Positions 42,274 to 51,044 of a DNA stretch of 64,000 bases are shown piece by piece. The translations under genes were made by a program, and so were the position numbers. The stretch lies in assembly GCF_003001935.1 (NCBI RefSeq), contig NZ_PVNG01000004.1, positions 310,001 through 374,000 on the forward strand, written 5' to 3'. The notes beneath the pieces were generated by a model. It ran no database searches. It was given only the letters and a program-made list of their open reading frames with translations, and was not told where the DNA came from. The stretch comes from Nonomuraea fuscirosea. GTDB lineage: Bacteria; Actinomycetota; Actinomycetes; Streptosporangiales; Streptosporangiaceae. Numbering within the stretch: the stretch's first letter is position 1; every line of letters begins with the position of its first letter.

Positions 42274-42848
42274 ACACCACCCACGGCCCCGCCGCTCACG
42301 GCCCCGCCGGGCCGGCCGGGACGGGCGCCGATCAGAACGCCGTACAGGCCGCCAGGGAGGTCGCGGGGCAGGTGCGCGATCCCGAGATGCCCATGCTCAC
42401 CCTCGCCGACCTCGGCGTCCTGCGCGGCGTCGAGATGGTACGGGACGAGAGCGGCGCGGCGGTCGTCGTGGCCTCGATCACGCCGACCTACACCGGCTGC
42501 CCCGCCATGGCGACCATGCGCGACGACCTCGTGCATCGCCTCAACGACGCCGGGTTCGGCCGGGTCGAGGTGCGGGTCGTGCTCGACCCGCCGTGGTCCA
42601 GCGACTGGATCTCCGAACGCGGCCGCGCCGCCCTGCGCGCCGCCGGCCTGTCGGCGCCCGGCCCGGCCCCCAGGCGGAGCACGGGGCCGGTCCCGCTCAC
42701 CCTCGGCCCGCCGCGGACCGCGCCGCCCTGCCCGCGTTGCGGCTCGGCGGCCACCCGGCTCACCTCCGAGTTCGGCGCCACCGCCTGCAAGGCCCTCTAC
42801 CGCTGCACCGGCTGCCTCGAACCGTTCGAGCACGTCAAGGAGATCTGA
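42270..42848 (+). CDS. paaD: Phenylacetate-CoA oxygenase assembly protein PaaD
   Basis: The 192-residue protein combines a MIP18/DUF59-like domain (VRDPEMPMLTLADLGVLRGV, ITPTYTGCPAMATM) with a C-terminal cysteine module (PPCPRCGS, CKALYRCTGCLEPFEH). PaaD is thought to help insert or mature metal centres in the epoxidase system. The N-terminal 30 residues are Gly/Pro/Ala-rich. The GTG start overlaps the paaC stop; paaE begins 2 nt after the paaD stop. Confidence 0.95.
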   Translation: MNTTHGPAAHGPAGPAGTGADQNAVQAAREVAGQVRDPEMPMLTLADLGVLRGVEMVRDESGAAVVVASITPTYTGCPAMATMRDDLVHRLNDAGFGRVEVRVVLDPPWSSDWISERGRAALRAAGLSAPGPAPRRSTGPVPLTLGPPRTAPPCPRCGSAATRLTSEFGATACKALYRCTGCLEPFEHVKEI

Positions 42849-42850
42849 GC

Positions 42851-43942
42851 ATGACCACGCTCGCGCCAGGCCCGGCCCGTTCCCGGGCCGCCGTCTTCCA
42901 CCCGCTGGCCGTGTCGGCGGTGGACCGCCTGTGCGAGGACGCCGCCGCGATCACGTTCGACGTCCCCGCCGAGCTGCGCGACGCGTACGCCTTCAGCGCC
43001 GGCCAGTCCCTCACCCTGCGCCGCGTGATCGACGGACGGGAACACCGCCGCTCCTACTCGATCTGCGCTCCCGCCGGCGCCGCGCCGCGCATCGGCGTCC
43101 GCGAGATCCCCGGCGGGCTGTTCTCCTCCTGGCTCGTCCGCGAGGTGCGGCCGGGCACCCGGATCGACGTCCAGCCGCCCACCGGCTCCTGGCGGGCCGA
43201 CCCCGGCACGGGCGAGCGGCACCTGTGCGTCGCCGCCGGCTCCGGCATCACCCCCATGCTGTCGGTCGCCGCGACCGTGCTCACCCACCCCGCCGCGCAG
43301 GTCTCCCTCCTGTACGGCAACCGCACCAGCCGTACCGTCATGTTCGCCGAGGAGCTCGGCGACCTGAAGAACCGCTACGGGCCCCGGCTCCAGGTCGTGC
43401 ACACGCTCTCGCGCGAGCCGCGCGACGTCGAGCTGTTGTCCGGCCGGCTCGACCGCGACCGGCTGCGCCGCCTGCTCACGACCCTCGTGCCCGTCGAGGT
43501 GTTCGACCACGTCTGGCTGTGCGGGCCGCTGCGCATGATCGAGGAGGCCCGTACGGTGCTCGCCGAGCTGGGCGTGCCCGCCGGACGCGTCCACGTCGAG
43601 CTGTTCTACGCCGACGCGCCGCCGCCCCCGCCGAGACGGACCGGAGGCGGGATCCCGGCCGGGGCCACCACGGAGCTGACGACCGTACTCGACGGGCTGC
43701 GGACCACCTCGACCGTCTCCCGCGAGACGCCGATCCTCGACGCCGCCCAGGCCACCCGCGCCGACCTGCCGTTCGCCTGCAAGGGCGGCGTCTGCGGGAC
43801 GTGCCGCGCGGTGGTGCGGTCCGGCGAGGTGGACATGCGCCGCAACTACGCGCTCGAACCGGCCGAGGTGGCCGCCGGGTTCGTGCTGACCTGCCAGACG
43901 TACCCGGCGGGCGAGCACGTGACCGTCGACTACGACGCCTGA
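42851..43942 (+). CDS. paaE: 1,2-phenylacetyl-CoA epoxidase reductase subunit E
   Basis: The 363-residue reductase passes electrons from NAD(P)H to PaaA. It has an FAD-binding domain (EHRRSYSICAPAG), an NAD(P) domain (CVAAGSGITPML, WLCGPLRMI) and a C-terminal plant-type 2Fe-2S domain with CKGGVCGTC plus a distal Cys in VLTCQTYP. All four cluster cysteines are present. It is the last gene of the tight paaABCDE run; the enoyl-CoA hydratase follows after 99 bp. Confidence 0.97.
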   Translation: MTTLAPGPARSRAAVFHPLAVSAVDRLCEDAAAITFDVPAELRDAYAFSAGQSLTLRRVIDGREHRRSYSICAPAGAAPRIGVREIPGGLFSSWLVREVRPGTRIDVQPPTGSWRADPGTGERHLCVAAGSGITPMLSVAATVLTHPAAQVSLLYGNRTSRTVMFAEELGDLKNRYGPRLQVVHTLSREPRDVELLSGRLDRDRLRRLLTTLVPVEVFDHVWLCGPLRMIEEARTVLAELGVPAGRVHVELFYADAPPPPPRRTGGGIPAGATTELTTVLDGLRTTSTVSRETPILDAAQATRADLPFACKGGVCGTCRAVVRSGEVDMRRNYALEPAEVAAGFVLTCQTYPAGEHVTVDYDA

Positions 43943-44041
43943 GCCCCGCACCCCTCACCCGCGCCCCTTACCGATCCGATACCGGCCACCATTCCGGACA
44001 CCGACCACCGACCGGCCTCGACCGACCACAGGAGCCGCCAC

Positions 44042-44842
44042 GTGCCCGAACACTCCGCCGTCCCGCCGTCCGGCCTGCTCGTCGAGGAGGGTGAGGACCG
44101 GGTCGTGTGGCGGCTCAACCGGCCCGAGGTCCGCAACGCCATCGACCGCGAGCTCGTCGCCGCGCTGCACGAGGCGTGCGCCGCCGTCGAGGACGATCCG
44201 AAGGTCGTCCTGCTCATCGGCGAGGGCGGCACCTTCGCGGCCGGCGCGGACATCGCCCAGCTCCGCGAACGCGGCCGCGACGACGCGCTGCGCGGCATCA
44301 ACTCCAAGATCTTCGAACGGGTCCACCGGCTGCCGATGCCGGTCATCGGCCTGCTCGACGGGTACGCCCTGGGCGGCGGCGCCGAGCTCGCCTACGCCTG
44401 CGACTTCCGCATCGGCACGCCGCGCACCCGGATCGGCAACCCGGAGACGGGCCTCGGCATCATCGCCGCGGCCGGGGCCGCGTGGCGGCTGGCCGCGCTC
44501 GTGGGGGAGCCGCTGGCCAAGGAGATCCTGCTCGCGGGCCGGGTGCTGACCGCCGCCGAGGCGCACGCCGTCCGGCTGCTCAACGAGATCGTCGACCCCG
44601 CCGACCTGCTCGCCGCCGGCCACCGTCTCGCCGACCGCGTCACCGCGCAGGCGCCGCTGGCGACCAGGCTGATGAAGTCCGTCTTCCACGCGCCCAGGGA
44701 GGCGCATCCGTTCGTGGACGACGTGGCGCAGGCCGTACTGTTCGAGACGGGGGAGAAGCGGGCCCGCATGACAGCGTTCCTGGACCGCCGCCAGCGCAAA
44801 AGCCGTAAAGTTCCTGAACCACCGCCAACGCAAGAGCCGTGA
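44042..44842 (+). CDS. Enoyl-CoA hydratase/isomerase family protein
   Basis: The 266-residue crotonase-fold enzyme has the oxyanion-hole segments TFAAGADIAQLRERG and YALGGGAELAYACDFRIG and an acidic residue in GNPETGLG. In this position it is probably PaaF (hydratase) or PaaG (ring isomerase); sequence alone does not decide. AGGAG precedes the GTG start. The last ten residues (VPEPPPTQEP) come from a 34-bp duplication read in another frame. Confidence 0.92.
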   Translation: MPEHSAVPPSGLLVEEGEDRVVWRLNRPEVRNAIDRELVAALHEACAAVEDDPKVVLLIGEGGTFAAGADIAQLRERGRDDALRGINSKIFERVHRLPMPVIGLLDGYALGGGAELAYACDFRIGTPRTRIGNPETGLGIIAAAGAAWRLAALVGEPLAKEILLAGRVLTAAEAHAVRLLNEIVDPADLLAAGHRLADRVTAQAPLATRLMKSVFHAPREAHPFVDDVAQAVLFETGEKRARMTAFLDRRQRKSRKVPEPPPTQEP

Positions 44843-44844
44843 AG
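44777..44844. repeat. 34-bp tandem duplication across the 3' end of the enoyl-CoA hydratase gene
   Basis: Copies 44777-44810 and 44811-44844 agree at 29 of 34 positions; all five differences are transitions. The period is not a multiple of three, so the second copy is read in a shifted frame and contains the stop. Confidence 0.85.
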
Positions 44845-44923
44845 ACGAGCGCCCCCGACCGGTTCGGTACCCGTACCGACGAGGCCCCCGACCAGTCCGG
44901 CGGGCATCCGGTCGTGAGCCGCC

Positions 44924-45553
44924 TCAAACCTCGTGCTTGGCCAGGCCGTCGAAGGCGATGGCGGTGATCGCGTCGGCGACCAGCGCCAGATCGTACGCGC
45001 CGTCCGGCCGATACCACTCGACCAGCGAGTTGACCATGCCGAACAGCAGCCGGCTCACCAGCCCCGGCGGCACAGTGTCACGCAGCGCGCCCTCCGCCAC
45101 GGCGTCGGCCACGAGCGCGGCCAGCCGGTCGTCCAGCCAGCGCCGCCGTTCCAGAGCCGCCAGCTCGATCTCGCTGTTGCCGCGCACCCGCAGCAGCAGC
45201 GTGACGGACGGCTGGTGCGCCACCAGCACCTCCACGCTGCGCCGCAGCACCTCGCGCAGCCGCTGGTACGCGCTGACCCCGGCCTGCTCCCGTGACGCCT
45301 CGGTGACGACGGCGGTCAGCTCGTCGAGGGCGTCGTCCAGCGCCTGGCCGAGCAGCTGCTCCTTGCTCGTGACGTGATGATAGATGGCCGCCTTGGTCAG
45401 CCCCAGCTCCTTGGCCAGGTCGCCCATGCTGGTGGCGTCGTAGCCGCGGCGGTTGAACAGCTCGACCGCGGCACGCAGGATCGCCTGCTGGTCGTAGCCC
45501 GGACGGCCCCGCCGGCGGCGCGGAGCCGGCTCGGCATGCTCAGTCCTGGTCAC
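44924..45553 (-). CDS. paaR: TetR family regulator of phenylacetate catabolism
   Basis: The 209-residue regulator has a TetR HTH (YDQQAILRAAVELFNRRGYD, LGLTKAAIYHHVTSKEQLL, about residues 19-68) and an all-helical ligand domain. Convergence on the paa hydratase gene and the TetR-type palindrome at 39882-39903 support it as PaaR, which is released from DNA by phenylacetyl-CoA in known cases. The GTG start has no clear ribosome binding site. Confidence 0.88.
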   Translation of the reverse strand: MTRTEHAEPAPRRRRGRPGYDQQAILRAAVELFNRRGYDATSMGDLAKELGLTKAAIYHHVTSKEQLLGQALDDALDELTAVVTEASREQAGVSAYQRLREVLRRSVEVLVAHQPSVTLLLRVRGNSEIELAALERRRWLDDRLAALVADAVAEGALRDTVPPGLVSRLLFGMVNSLVEWYRPDGAYDLALVADAITAIAFDGLAKHEV

Positions 45554-45667
45554 GAAAGCAGCATCTCACGCGCCCGGCCCCACCCCGCCCGCCGCACGGC
45601 GCCCCGGCCGCCAGGTTCCGTCCCGTCAGGCCCGGGTACGGGGGAGGCCGCACGGAAGGGGGACGGA

Positions 45668-46585
45668 GTGAGTGGTGGCGGTTCTCAGCAGGCGACGCTG
45701 GCGGCGCTGGCGGCGAACGTCGGGGTGGCGGTGACGAAGTTCGTCGCGTTCTTCTTCACCGGCTCCTCGTCCATGCTCGCCGAGGGCATCCACTCCGTCG
45801 CCGACTCGGGCAACCAGGGGCTGCTCCTGCTCGGCCGTACGCGCTCGGCCCGCGGGCCCAGCCCGGCGCACCCGTTCGGCTACGGGGGCGAGCGTTACTT
45901 CTACGCCTTCCTCGTCTCGGTGATGCTCTTCTTCGGCGGCGGCCTGTTCGCCCTGTACGAGGGCTACGAGAAGATCACCCATCCACATCCCCTGGAGAGC
46001 TGGCCCTGGGCCGTGGGAGTGCTGGCGGGCGCGATCGTCATGGAGGGCCTGTCGCTGCGCACCGCCGTCCGCAACGCCGGCCGGGTCCGTCGCGGCCGCT
46101 CCTGGGCCCGCTACATCCGCGAGGCCAAGGCGCCCGAGCTGCCCGTCGTGCTGCTGGAGGACGCCGCCGCACTGATCGGGCTGGCCTTCGCCCTCACCGG
46201 CGTCACGCTGGCCCTGCTGACCGGCAACACCGTCTTCGACGGACTCGGTTCGGTCGCCATCGGCCTGCTCCTGATCGTGGTGGCGATCACCCTCGCCAGG
46301 GAGACCAAGAGCATGATCATCGGCGAGGCGGCGGCGCCCGAGATCCAGCGCACGCTGGAGGACATCCTCCGCGATGACCCGTCGATCGACGACTTCACCC
46401 AGCTGCGGACCCTGCACCTCGGGCCGGAGAACCTGCTGGTGGCCGCCCGCGTCACCATGGCCGGCCGGCCGGAGGGGGACGCGGTCGCCGAGGCGCTGAG
46501 CAGGACGGAGCAGCACATCAGGGAACGCGTCCCCATCAGCACCGCCGTCTACCTCCAACCCGACTCCTCCCGGGCAGGCCGATAG
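45668..46585 (+). CDS. Cation diffusion facilitator family transporter
   Basis: The 305-residue membrane protein has about five to six hydrophobic segments. The metal site in the second helix is EGIHSVADSGNQ (His42, Asp46) and the partner motif is LLEDAAALIG in the fifth. The C-terminal cytoplasmic domain (IQRTLEDILRDDPSIDDF) follows. It resembles the ZnT9/MMT-like group and probably exports Zn or another divalent cation with proton exchange. The GTG at 45668 has GGGGGACGGA upstream. Confidence 0.92.
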   Translation: MSGGGSQQATLAALAANVGVAVTKFVAFFFTGSSSMLAEGIHSVADSGNQGLLLLGRTRSARGPSPAHPFGYGGERYFYAFLVSVMLFFGGGLFALYEGYEKITHPHPLESWPWAVGVLAGAIVMEGLSLRTAVRNAGRVRRGRSWARYIREAKAPELPVVLLEDAAALIGLAFALTGVTLALLTGNTVFDGLGSVAIGLLLIVVAITLARETKSMIIGEAAAPEIQRTLEDILRDDPSIDDFTQLRTLHLGPENLLVAARVTMAGRPEGDAVAEALSRTEQHIRERVPISTAVYLQPDSSRAGR

Positions 46586-46660
46586 CCCCGCGAGCCGACG
46601 AAATGCATGCGATGCCCTCTTTGTGACATCGCACAATGCGCGGATTTCGCACGGTGGGAT

Positions 46661-46700
46661 ATACCGTCCGTGCCGGGGAACATACGGTCCATGTCGGGGC
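46661..46700. repeat. Two 18-bp direct repeats upstream of the Cys-cluster gene
   Basis: ATACCGTCCGTGCCGGGG and ATACGGTCCATGTCGGGG start 21 bp apart, two helical turns, and match at 15 of 18. This could be a tandem activator site; no -10 box is placed with certainty. Confidence 0.4.
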
Positions 46701-46782
46701 GTACCGACACGAAACTTCGACCAAGGCGTTGACGACCTTGCCTTCGAGTTCGAGCCGCATACGCGTTGTGAGGAGAATGATC

Positions 46783-47355
46783 GTGTCAGAACGCGGAGAG
46801 CCTACGAGGGAAGAGAAGATCCGGGATGCGCTCAGTGCCGCCCCGCGCTTCATCGCGGAGACGGCGACGGTTCTGGACTCGGACATGAAGACAGTCCTCA
46901 GGGAAGGGTCGCCCGACTGGATCTGCATGCCGACTCCTCCCGGTCAGCCGGCTCCCGGCCCCATGTGCCTCGACCCGACCTGGATGCAGTTCGTCAAAGA
47001 GGTCATGCAGGGCAAGACGCCGACGATCGACCGTATCGGGATCTCCTACATGCTGATGGGAGAGACCGGTGCGGACTTCGATGATGTCTTCGCCACACAG
47101 CCCCCGGAGGGCAAGGACTGGTATCGCGCCGGACCCCACGAGATGTTCTGCTTTCCCCAAGGCACCGGACACATCTTGCAGGGGATCGGACACGACCCGT
47201 CCTCAGGACAGCCTTATGTACGACCGGTTCCAGGAGCTGAGCCCATGCTCGTCGTCCCGGTCGCCAAGCCGGGCGAGACGGCCTGCGGATGCCCGAGCGA
47301 CTGCCCCTGCTGCCGGAACAACTCGGCTGGATCCGGCTCCGAGTCCTCGGCTTGA
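46783..47355 (+). CDS. Conserved protein of unknown function with a C-terminal Cys cluster
   Basis: The 190-residue protein contains AETATVLDSDMKTVLREGSP, DWICMPTPPGQP, MCLDPTWMQFVKEVMQGKTP, DRIGISYMLMGETGADFDDV and an EMFCFP end segment, a pattern I recall from uncharacterised proteins usually carrying a signal peptide. Here no signal peptide is seen. After a poorly conserved stretch it ends in ACGCPSDCPCCRNN, a CxCxxxCxCC array that could bind Zn, Cu or an iron-sulfur cluster. GTG 46783 is chosen because AGGAG lies 7 nt upstream; the ATG at 46777 is too close to it. Confidence 0.8.
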   Translation: MSERGEPTREEKIRDALSAAPRFIAETATVLDSDMKTVLREGSPDWICMPTPPGQPAPGPMCLDPTWMQFVKEVMQGKTPTIDRIGISYMLMGETGADFDDVFATQPPEGKDWYRAGPHEMFCFPQGTGHILQGIGHDPSSGQPYVRPVPGAEPMLVVPVAKPGETACGCPSDCPCCRNNSAGSGSESSA

Positions 47356-47550
47356 GGCAGTCATAGGGCGTAGGGGTGGCGGCGGTCACCATCACAGCAG
47401 TCACTACACGAACCGGACCGCGGTTGAAGCCGCTTCGATGGGTTGAAGCCTGCGCCGCTTGGCCTGGGGTTCGGTCCGTGGATCTCGCCTGGGCGGGCCC
47501 GGCAGGTGCTCAGGAAACGCCAGAACGCCTGCCGGTAACCCGGGCCGGGG

Positions 47551-48285
47551 TTAGGTCAGGTGGCGGGTGAAGAAGTGCACCGTGCTGTCCAGTTCGTACG
47601 CGGGCAGGATGTCCGCGTGTTTGCCCGGGTTGGCGTGCAGGGTCTTCTCGGCTGAGCCGAGGGCGTCGAACAGGGCCAGGCCCTGGGTCCGTGGCACCCG
47701 TTCGTCGTCCCACTGCATCAGGAACTCGACGGGGACGGTGATCCGCGCGGCGGGTTCGGCTGAGGCGGCGGCTCCGCCGAGGCCCAGGACGGCTGCGCGG
47801 ATCCGGGGTTCGGCGGCCACGAACGGTACGCCGAGGCCGCAGCCGAGTGACACGCCCCAGTAGCCGGCCGGGCCGGTGCCGACGTGTTCCAGGCTCTGGA
47901 CCGCGTCCAGCACCGCCTGCCACTCCGGTACGGTCTGACGGGCCACGACTGCCTGGAACTCGGCGATCAGCGCGGCCAGGTCCTCGCCGGCCGCCACCCG
48001 TGCCTGGTTCTCGGTGTTGATGCGGTCGTATTCGGGGTCCACCGGCCGGTCGCCGTGGCCGGGGACGTCGGCCGCGACCACCGCGAAGCCGCACTCGCGG
48101 ACGAAGCGGTGCGCGCGGGTCAGGATGCCGGGGGCCTTCTTGTGCTGGCCGCCGCCGTGTCCCATGACGATGAGCGGGCGGATGCCGGTGGCGCCGTCGG
48201 GCGTCCAGAGCACGCCGGGGATGTCGCCGAGGGTGAAGAGCTGTTCGCGGACGCCGTCGGACGACGTCTCGGAGATGATGCGCAT
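47551..48285 (-). CDS. Alpha/beta hydrolase (dienelactone-hydrolase-like)
   Basis: The 244-residue protein has the fold core PLIVMGHGGGQHKKAPGI, nucleophile elbow GYWGVSLGCGLG (Ser), acid in MQWDDERVP and His in NPGKHADIL. It looks like a soluble esterase or acyl hydrolase; substrate unknown. ATG 48285 begins the conserved MRIISETSSDGV; the longer reading to 48354 overlaps GC-rich non-conserved sequence. It stands alone. Confidence 0.88.
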   Translation of the reverse strand: MRIISETSSDGVREQLFTLGDIPGVLWTPDGATGIRPLIVMGHGGGQHKKAPGILTRAHRFVRECGFAVVAADVPGHGDRPVDPEYDRINTENQARVAAGEDLAALIAEFQAVVARQTVPEWQAVLDAVQSLEHVGTGPAGYWGVSLGCGLGVPFVAAEPRIRAAVLGLGGAAASAEPAARITVPVEFLMQWDDERVPRTQGLALFDALGSAEKTLHANPGKHADILPAYELDSTVHFFTRHLT

Positions 48286-48559
48286 GAACGTGGAAAGCCT
48301 TTCGGGATGCCCGCGGGCTCTCCCTAGGCCGTGGGAGAGAGGGAGGCCCGGCATGTCACAGCGTTGATGGGACTCACCTCCTCGGTTCGCACTGGCTCAC
48401 GGCGCTGGACAAGTTATCACAAGAGGTCGATCGGCGGCCCGCTCGGCGGGCGATCAGGTAAGGCGGGTGAGGCGGCCGCTGCGGGAGGCGGGGGTGTGGT
48501 CGGGCGGCGGTGCTGGAGATGCGGGGAGTGAGGTGGAGGTGCGGGATGTGGGGGTGTGG

Positions 48560-49375
48560 TCAGGCGGCGGTGCGGGTGGTGGGGGATGGGCGGGTGTCGG
48601 CGGTGTTGAGGGATTCGCGCAGCCGGGTCAGGACGGCGCGCAGGATCCGGGACACGTGCATCTGGGAGATGCCGAACTCCTCGGCGATCTCGGCCTGGGT
48701 CAGGTTGCCGTAGAAGCGCAGCAGCAGGATGTGTCTCTCGCGGGCCGGCAGGGCCGCGACGAGGGGCCGGACGGACTGTGCGTCGATCATGGTGTCCAGC
48801 GTGGTGTCGCGGTCGGGGATGAGGTCGCCCAAGCAGGCCCGTCCGCCGCCGGAGTCGTCGCCGGTCGGGGCGTCCAGGGACAGGGTGCTGTACGCGGCCG
48901 AGGCGTCCATGCTGCGCAGCACCTCCTCCTGCGTCAGCCCCATCCTGGTGGCCAGGTCGGCCGCGGTCGGCGTCCGGCCCAGTTCCTGGGTCAGGTCGGC
49001 GGTGGCGTGCTTGAGCTCGGAGCGGCGCTCCTGGAACAGGCGCGGCACCCGGACGGCCCACGTACGGTCCCGGAAGTGCCGCTTGACCTCGCCCGCCACG
49101 GTGACCGCCGCGTACCCGCGGAACTCGTGGCCGAGGTCGGGGTCGAAGCCGTTGATGGCCTTGACCAGACCGAGGTAGGCGGCCTGGCGCAGGTCGTCGA
49201 TCGGCTCGCCGCGGTCGGAGTAGCGGCGGGTGACTTCGGAGACCAGCCACTGGTGCATCTCCACCAGGCGTTCGCGGACCTGGGCCCGCCGCCGGGCGCC
49301 GACGTCCGGCCGGTGCATCTCGTCGAGGAGTTCTTCTGCGGTCATGTGCTCGAACGCGCGGTTCTGGGCGGCCAT
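48560..49375 (-). CDS. SigB/SigF/SigG-family alternative sigma factor
   Basis: The 271-residue group 3 sigma factor has region 2 (LVSEVTRRYSDRGEPIDDL, RQAAYLGLVKAINGFDPDLG, FRGYAAVTVAGEVKRHFRD), region 3 (WAVRVPRLFQERRSELKH) and region 4 (ARERHILLLRFYGNLTQAEI, ISQMHVSRILRAVLTRLRES). Such factors control stress or sporulation genes and are held by anti-sigma kinases; no anti-sigma or antagonist gene lies next to it. ATG 49375 begins the plausible N-terminus; the ribosome binding site is weak. Confidence 0.93.
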   Translation of the reverse strand: MAAQNRAFEHMTAEELLDEMHRPDVGARRRAQVRERLVEMHQWLVSEVTRRYSDRGEPIDDLRQAAYLGLVKAINGFDPDLGHEFRGYAAVTVAGEVKRHFRDRTWAVRVPRLFQERRSELKHATADLTQELGRTPTAADLATRMGLTQEEVLRSMDASAAYSTLSLDAPTGDDSGGGRACLGDLIPDRDTTLDTMIDAQSVRPLVAALPARERHILLLRFYGNLTQAEIAEEFGISQMHVSRILRAVLTRLRESLNTADTRPSPTTRTAA

Positions 49376-49710
49376 GGTGTGTCGTGTCCCTGCCTGTGCG
49401 GCGTGCCGCCCGGCCCGGAAGGTCCGTCCGGGGGCGCGCCTCGAATGTGTCGCGAGACGAAGCCCTCTGCTGGACCTCTGCACTCATCCGCTGACCGGAC
49501 AGAGCCACGCTAGTCGTCCCGAAAGGTGACAAGTCCGGACCTGCTCGGGATTGATCGGGCATTTCCGGCCGCCGGGCCCACGTTCTCGTCCCAGGTGCGG
49601 GTTGTGATTTCCGGGTTCGGGCGACCGTTTCACGCCCTGGTCCCGGCTGAGGTTTCGGCTCGACCGGATGGGGCAGCGGGGCGGCTTGAAGACGGAGATG
49701 AGGTGACCCG
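49376..49710. other. 335-bp divergent region between the sigma factor and repeat-protein genes
   Basis: No gene is supported here. A GTTT-N15-GGGCAG sequence near 49652 faintly recalls a SigB-type promoter for the rightward gene, but the second box is poor, so it is not called. Confidence 0.4.
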
Positions 49711-50250
49711 ATGTACCGTGCCCGGCCCGGCGGCGCCGATCGTACGGCGGCCGATCGTCGTGCGGCCGCCAGTCACGCGACCGGCCGTGACACGGACGCC
49801 CACGACACGACCGGCCGTCACCCGGCAGACCGTTATGCGGCTGACCGTTACGGGGCTGACCCGTACGCGGCCGGTGGCGATGCCGCCGACGAGGCCGGCC
49901 GTCTGGAGGCGCCGCACTTCCAGGCGCAGCATCCGGGCACACCGATGCGGTACGAGCCCGCGTACGGGATCGGCGCCGGCGGTCGTCCTCTGACGTCAGA
50001 GCGGGACCGCGACGCCGAGCGCATCCGGGCCGTGCTACGCCGCGCGGACGGCCCCGGGGCGGCGGGCGAGCGGCACGAGGTCACCGTCACCGGCGGGGAC
50101 GACGGCGTTTATGTCGTCACCTGCGCCGACGCGTACACAAGAATGCCGGCCCGGATGAGCGCCCACGTCACCGCGCTCACCCGCGCCGGCATGACGGCCG
50201 AACCACGGCCGGACGGCGTGCTTCACGTCCGGGTGACGTCAGCGCTCTGA
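49711..50250 (+). CDS. Hypothetical protein with an N-terminal pentapeptide repeat
   Basis: The 179-residue protein has ten in-register pentapeptides (RTAAD, RRAAA, ... RYAAD, RYGAD, PYAAG, GDAAD; coded at 49741-49890), a middle linker, and a C-terminal half (ERDRDAERIRAVLRRADG, HEVTVTGGDDGVYVVTC, ALTRAGMTAEPRPDG) with an alpha/beta look. No known family was recognised. GAGGTGACCCG precedes the ATG. Its last 19 codons lie in an 86-bp tandem duplication. Confidence 0.7.
   Translation: MYRARPGGADRTAADRRAAASHATGRDTDAHDTTGRHPADRYAADRYGADPYAAGGDAADEAGRLEAPHFQAQHPGTPMRYEPAYGIGAGGRPLTSERDRDAERIRAVLRRADGPGAAGERHEVTVTGGDDGVYVVTCADAYTRMPARMSAHVTALTRAGMTAEPRPDGVLHVRVTSAL
49741..49890 (+). repeat. 15-bp coding minisatellite (10 units)
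   Basis: Ten 15-bp units in register; the best preserved are at 49816-49890, for example cgttatgcggctgac and cgttacggggctgac. Confidence 0.8.
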
Positions 50251-50366
50251 CGGCCCCGAGCGAATCCGGCCGCCACGGGACGGCCGAAGTACGGTCGGAC
50301 GGGGTGCTTCACGTTCGGGTGGCGACGGCGCTCTGACGGCCCGCGAGCGAACCCGACCGCCACAGG
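50194..50366. repeat. 86-bp tandem duplication between convergent genes
   Basis: Copy one (50194-50279) encodes the C-terminus of the repeat protein. Copy two starts at 50280 and carries a near-identical coding end (DGVLHVRV...AL, stop) but forms, on the other strand, the 3' end of the membrane-protein gene. Confidence 0.85.
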
Positions 50367-50944
50367 GCGGCCGCCGTCCACAGCCCGCCGACCAAAATGA
50401 GGGCCCCGTGGGCGACCCGCAGCGGGTACGGGCCGAAGAACTGCGGGATGAACAGGGCGAACCCCAGCGCCAGCGGCACGCCGCTCCACCGCGGCAGCGT
50501 GCCTGAGCGCCAGATGGCGAGCGCCGCCATGACGGTCCCGACGCCGAGCAGCACCAGTCCGCCGGCGAACATCGTGACCGCGACGGGCCCGTACCTGAAC
50601 TCCTCGGCCAGTTCCATCAGCGCCGGCGCTCCGTCGCGCAGGGAGCGCCGGGCGATGACGTTGAGCCCGAAGTCCTCGGCCCCGTAGTACGGCAGCGTCA
50701 GGCCCGCCCCGATCCACGTCACCACCGTGGCCCGCAGCGACAGCCGGTCGCCGAGCACCTGGTGCAGCCCGAGCGCGCCCAGCCCGAGCAGGATGAACCC
50801 GACCATCGCGGTGGCGTGCCCGGTCACCCACGCGGTGGAGGCCATGGCGGCGGCGTCGTCGCCGGAGGGGCGGATCGCCGGATAGAGGAGGAAGAGCAGC
50901 CCGCCGGTGGCGTAGGCGGCGGCGGTCAGCCGAGGGGTGGTCAT
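50309..50944 (-). CDS. Six-TM membrane protein, unknown function
   Basis: The 211-residue protein has about six hydrophobic helices (near 8-25, 38-60, 70-88, 115-142, 152-172, 178-196) and short loops. No transport or catalytic motif is visible. AAGGGAG before ATG 50944 supports the start. Its last codons (SGSLAGRQSAVATRT) are encoded by the second copy of the 86-bp duplication, so the native C-terminus may have been altered. Confidence 0.75.
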   Translation of the reverse strand: MTTPRLTAAAYATGGLLFLLYPAIRPSGDDAAAMASTAWVTGHATAMVGFILLGLGALGLHQVLGDRLSLRATVVTWIGAGLTLPYYGAEDFGLNVIARRSLRDGAPALMELAEEFRYGPVAVTMFAGGLVLLGVGTVMAALAIWRSGTLPRWSGVPLALGFALFIPQFFGPYPLRVAHGALILVGGLWTAAALWRSGSLAGRQSAVATRT

Positions 50945-51044
50945 CGGTGCTCCCTTGAAGGTGCGTCGCTCTGTTATGAGAGCAATGCTCTCGTCAAGGG
51001 AGAGCCGCTGTCAAGAGCGGTGCTCTCGTTCTGGAGAGCTGTCC

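Noticed and set aside
46677..46704. ECF promoter GGAAC-N18-CGTA upstream of the Cys-cluster gene
   Set aside because: Spacing is long and the second box lacks the final T; the direct repeats explain the similarity better.
49652..49676. SigB-type promoter (GTTT-N15-GGGCAG)
   Set aside because: The -10-like box departs from GGGTAT at key positions, and similar matches are expected by chance in this sequence.
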